DNA of 23,079 nt. Source: JADLBR01 sp964651705. Its GTDB lineage: Bacteria; Verrucomicrobiota; Verrucomicrobiia; JADLBR01. The stretch spans positions 1-23,079 of the forward strand of contig CAZYWZ010000107.1 of NCBI GenBank assembly GCA_964651705.1, in the 5' to 3' direction. How positions within the stretch are numbered: position 1 is the stretch's first letter; each line of letters begins with the position of its first letter. The translations under genes were made by a program, and so were the position numbers. This document shows positions 21,435 to 23,079 of the stretch, one piece after another. The notes beneath the pieces are model-generated. The model saw only the letters and a program-made list of their open reading frames with translations. It was not told the DNA's origin and searched no databases.

Positions 21435-22145
21435 ATGGCAGCAGAGACACAGAGAACGTCCGGCCGACGGGCAGAGGACCGCGGCATCCTGTTGGCCTGG
21501 GCCTGTGGCGTTGCGCTCACCCTGGCGGCCTGCGGGCCCGGCCCGGCGGGCCGGATCGAGTGGGAGTGGACCCGGCAGGAGGTTCGGGTGGCGCCGGGCG
21601 CCGGCTCGACCGAGGTGAAGTTCCGCTTCCGCAACGCGGGCGACCGCGCCGTCGCGCTGCTGCGTATCGACGCGGACTGCCGCTGCACGGTGGCCGGAGG
21701 GAGGCTGCGGGTCTACGAGCCCGGCGAGGACGGGGAGCTGCCGATCCAGATCCACTTCGGCTCCGACTGGGGGCGGCACCGCAAGCGCATCCGGGTGCAG
21801 ACCGACGAGCCCGGCGGGCCGTGGCACCTGCTGGAGGTCGACGGGCGGGTGGGCGACCCGCTGGCGGTGAGGCCGCAGTTCGTCTGGTGGGCCGTGGGCG
21901 CGGCGCCCGAGCCCCGGACGGTCGAGATCGCCGAGGACGGCGGGGCCGCGCTGGAGCTGGATGGCGTCAGGAGCGGCGACCCGCGCATCGCGGTGGCCCA
22001 CGAGTCCCTCGACGGGGGGCGGCGCCACCGGCTGACCCTGACGCCGGCCAGCACCGGCGAGCCGTTCGGCACGGCGGTCGAGTTTCAGGTGCGGGGCGGG
22101 AAGATCGGGCGGGCCTCGCGCCGCGTCCAGGCCGCGGTCAAATGA
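21435..22145 (+). CDS. DUF1573 lipoprotein
   Basis: This 236-aa protein has a lipoprotein signal (LLAWACGVALTLAAC, lipobox L30-A-A-C33). The mature part fits DUF1573, an Ig-like beta-sandwich: WTRQEVRVAPG, KFRFRNAGDRAVALLRIDADCRCTVAGG, YEPGEDGELPIQIHFGSDWG, IRVQTDEPG. C82-R-C84 replaces the common C-G-C. A second beta domain fills residues about 145-236. DUF1573 proteins are exported, abundant in Bacteroidetes and PVC bacteria, and have no settled function. The gene overlaps the next by ATGA, so all three genes to 22989 form one operon. The start has only a distant AGGGA. Confidence 0.82.
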   Translation: MAAETQRTSGRRAEDRGILLAWACGVALTLAACGPGPAGRIEWEWTRQEVRVAPGAGSTEVKFRFRNAGDRAVALLRIDADCRCTVAGGRLRVYEPGEDGELPIQIHFGSDWGRHRKRIRVQTDEPGGPWHLLEVDGRVGDPLAVRPQFVWWAVGAAPEPRTVEIAEDGGAALELDGVRSGDPRIAVAHESLDGGRRHRLTLTPASTGEPFGTAVEFQVRGGKIGRASRRVQAAVK

Positions 22146-22591
22146 TCGGCTCGTCCAGGGACGCGCGCGGTGCCGCCCTGCTGGCGGCGCTGGCCGTGCT
22201 GCCCGCCATCGCGTCTTGGTGGTCGGTCCGCGACGAGCCGGAGTTCCGGCTGGCGGTCGCGCCGGTCCAATGGGTGGGCGCCGATCAGCTTGCTGCGCCT
22301 GGGTCGGGAGCGGTCCTGTGGCTGGACGTGCGGGAGGCGGAGAAATTCGGTATCGGGCATCTGCCGGGTGCCCTCATGGTGGGCGGGATGGGGCAGGATG
22401 AGCTTGCCGCCGCCATCGCGGCCGCCTGGCGACCGGGCACCCGGGCCGTGGCCTACGGCGAGCCGGGCGAGCGGACGCGGCCCCGGCGCCTGGCGGCCCG
22501 GCTGACCCGGGATCTGGGCATCGGGCCGGTGGCCGTCCTGCGGGGAGATTGGAGGAGGATTGGGGACAGCGCGTCAGGGGGGCGACCGTGA
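22142..22591 (+). CDS. Rhodanese-like domain protein lacking the catalytic cysteine
   Basis: This 149-aa protein has one hydrophobic N-terminal segment (AALLAALAVLPAIASWW, a signal anchor or signal peptide), then a rhodanese fold: LWLDVREAEKFGIGHLPGALMV (from 59; D62, R64, H73). The active-site loop, normally V-V-Y-C-x-x-G, reads AVAYGEPGER, with Gly106 in the cysteine position, so sulfur transfer by the usual mechanism is unlikely. LTRDLGIGPVAVLRGDW is the typical C-terminal part. Overlaps at both ends (ATGA and GTGA) place it between the DUF1573 lipoprotein and the MauE-like protein. It may act as a binding module in the envelope. Confidence 0.82.
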   Translation: MIGSSRDARGAALLAALAVLPAIASWWSVRDEPEFRLAVAPVQWVGADQLAAPGSGAVLWLDVREAEKFGIGHLPGALMVGGMGQDELAAAIAAAWRPGTRAVAYGEPGERTRPRRLAARLTRDLGIGPVAVLRGDWRRIGDSASGGRP

Positions 22592-22989
22592 AAATCGTGG
22601 CCATGCCCTGCCGCCTGCTGCTGGCCGGGGCCTTCCTGTGGGCCGGGATCGCCAAGGCGCGCGACCCTGTCGGCTTCCTCTGGGAGGTCGAGGGCTACGG
22701 GCTGGTGTGGGGCGGCGCGGCGGCGGCCCTCGCCCTGTACCTGCCGTGGCTCGAGATCCTGGCGGGGGGCGCGCTGCTGTTCCGGGGCCACCAACGCGGC
22801 GCACTCATCGTCGTCTCCGCCCTGCTGGGGGTTTTCCTTGTCGCCCTCGCGCAGGCCTGGGCCCGGGGCCTGGACGTCCGGTGCGGGTGCTTCGGCGCGT
22901 CGGGCGCGAGCGGCCAGTACGCCTGGTGGATCGCCAGGGATCTGGCGCTGCTGGGGGCGTGCGGGGTGTGTTGGCGACACACAGGATGA
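22588..22989 (+). CDS. MauE/DoxX-like membrane protein
   Basis: This 133-aa protein starts at a GTG overlapping the preceding TGA (GTGA). It has four hydrophobic segments: about 9-23, 40-62, 70-90 and 112-128. RCGCFGASG (98-106) after the third segment is the CGCFG motif typical of MauE-family proteins, which are related to DoxX and linked to thiol/redox handling in the periplasm. FLWAGIAKARDPVGF at the N-terminus is also typical of the family. Function in this context is unknown, but pairing with a DUF1573 protein is familiar from PVC and Bacteroidetes genomes (from memory). It is the last gene I can support in the window. Confidence 0.82.
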   Translation: MKIVAMPCRLLLAGAFLWAGIAKARDPVGFLWEVEGYGLVWGGAAAALALYLPWLEILAGGALLFRGHQRGALIVVSALLGVFLVALAQAWARGLDVRCGCFGASGASGQYAWWIARDLALLGACGVCWRHTG

Positions 22990-23012
22990 TCGGATCTCAG
23001 GTGTTACCGACT

Positions 23013-23050
23013 TTTTTCCCATCGTAGATCTCGCCTTTTTCACATCGTAG
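23013..23050. repeat. Short direct repeat, 23-bp period
   Basis: TTTTTCCCATCGTAG (23013-23027) and TTTTTCACATCGTAG (23036-23050) match in 14 of 15 bases, with starts 23 bp apart, close to two helical turns. The sequence is AT-richer than its surroundings. It may be a tandem operator or promoter region for a gene beyond the edge, or part of a minus-strand coding end. The six-T run at 23012-23017 lacks a convincing stem, so I do not call it a terminator. Confidence 0.4.
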
Positions 23051-23079
23051 GGATTTCGGGGGGTTGGCCGGGCTGGGAT

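Noticed and set aside
23013..23050. Start of a CRISPR array
   Set aside because: Only two imperfect 15-base copies with an 8-base spacer; CRISPR repeats and spacers are longer and no cas gene is present.

Overview
The window is high-GC DNA from what is most likely a member of the Verrucomicrobiota/Kiritimatiellota branch of the PVC group, probably a polysaccharide degrader. This inference rests on the gene repertoire: exported proteins rich in Thr-Asn with LamG-like domains and thrombospondin type-3 calcium repeats, 'LGQLK' repeats of a type I associate from memory with these phyla, a DUF1573/MauE pair, and GH16-like and GH-clan-A-like proteins. No rRNA, tRNA or CRISPR array was seen.

Layout. 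(1) Positions 1-1147, minus strand: the N-terminus of a secreted GH16-like protein running off the left edge, preceded by radC. (2) 1148-1460: a divergent control region. A 23-bp element occurs in inverted orientation 4-5 nt before each of the two start codons, with a cluster of palindromes near the middle. (3) 1461-3990, plus strand: a compact six-gene accessory cassette of three small unknown proteins, an HTH protein, an AAA+ ATPase and a HAD-like protein. Two of its intergenic gaps carry the same structured RNA element with compensatory base changes. (4) 3991-4130: a spacer with an A13 tract.

(5) 4131-18599, plus strand: five exported proteins plus a lipoprotein. They are a small charged protein, a TSP3 protein with a beta-helix stub, a 1468-aa protein with a large internal duplication and tail-fibre-like motifs, a 717-aa LGQLK/LamG protein, and a secreted RHS-repeat protein of about 1950 aa. 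The RHS protein ends in a visibly AT-richer C-terminal domain with an HExxH motif, followed directly by an AT-rich lipoprotein. I read this as a polymorphic toxin with a metallopeptidase-like tip and its immunity protein. A hairpin at 18671-18707 probably ends this unit.

(6) 18747-22989, plus strand: a secreted TIM-barrel protein resembling GH clan A but without recognisable catalytic glutamates, then a tightly overlapping trio: DUF1573 lipoprotein, rhodanese-like protein lacking its cysteine, and MauE-like membrane protein. (7) 22990-23079: a short tail with a direct repeat of 23-bp period.

The best candidates for undescribed biology are the mirrored start-proximal element, the covarying intergenic RNA element with its six-gene cassette, and the RHS metallopeptidase-like/lipoprotein module with its upstream surface-protein genes.
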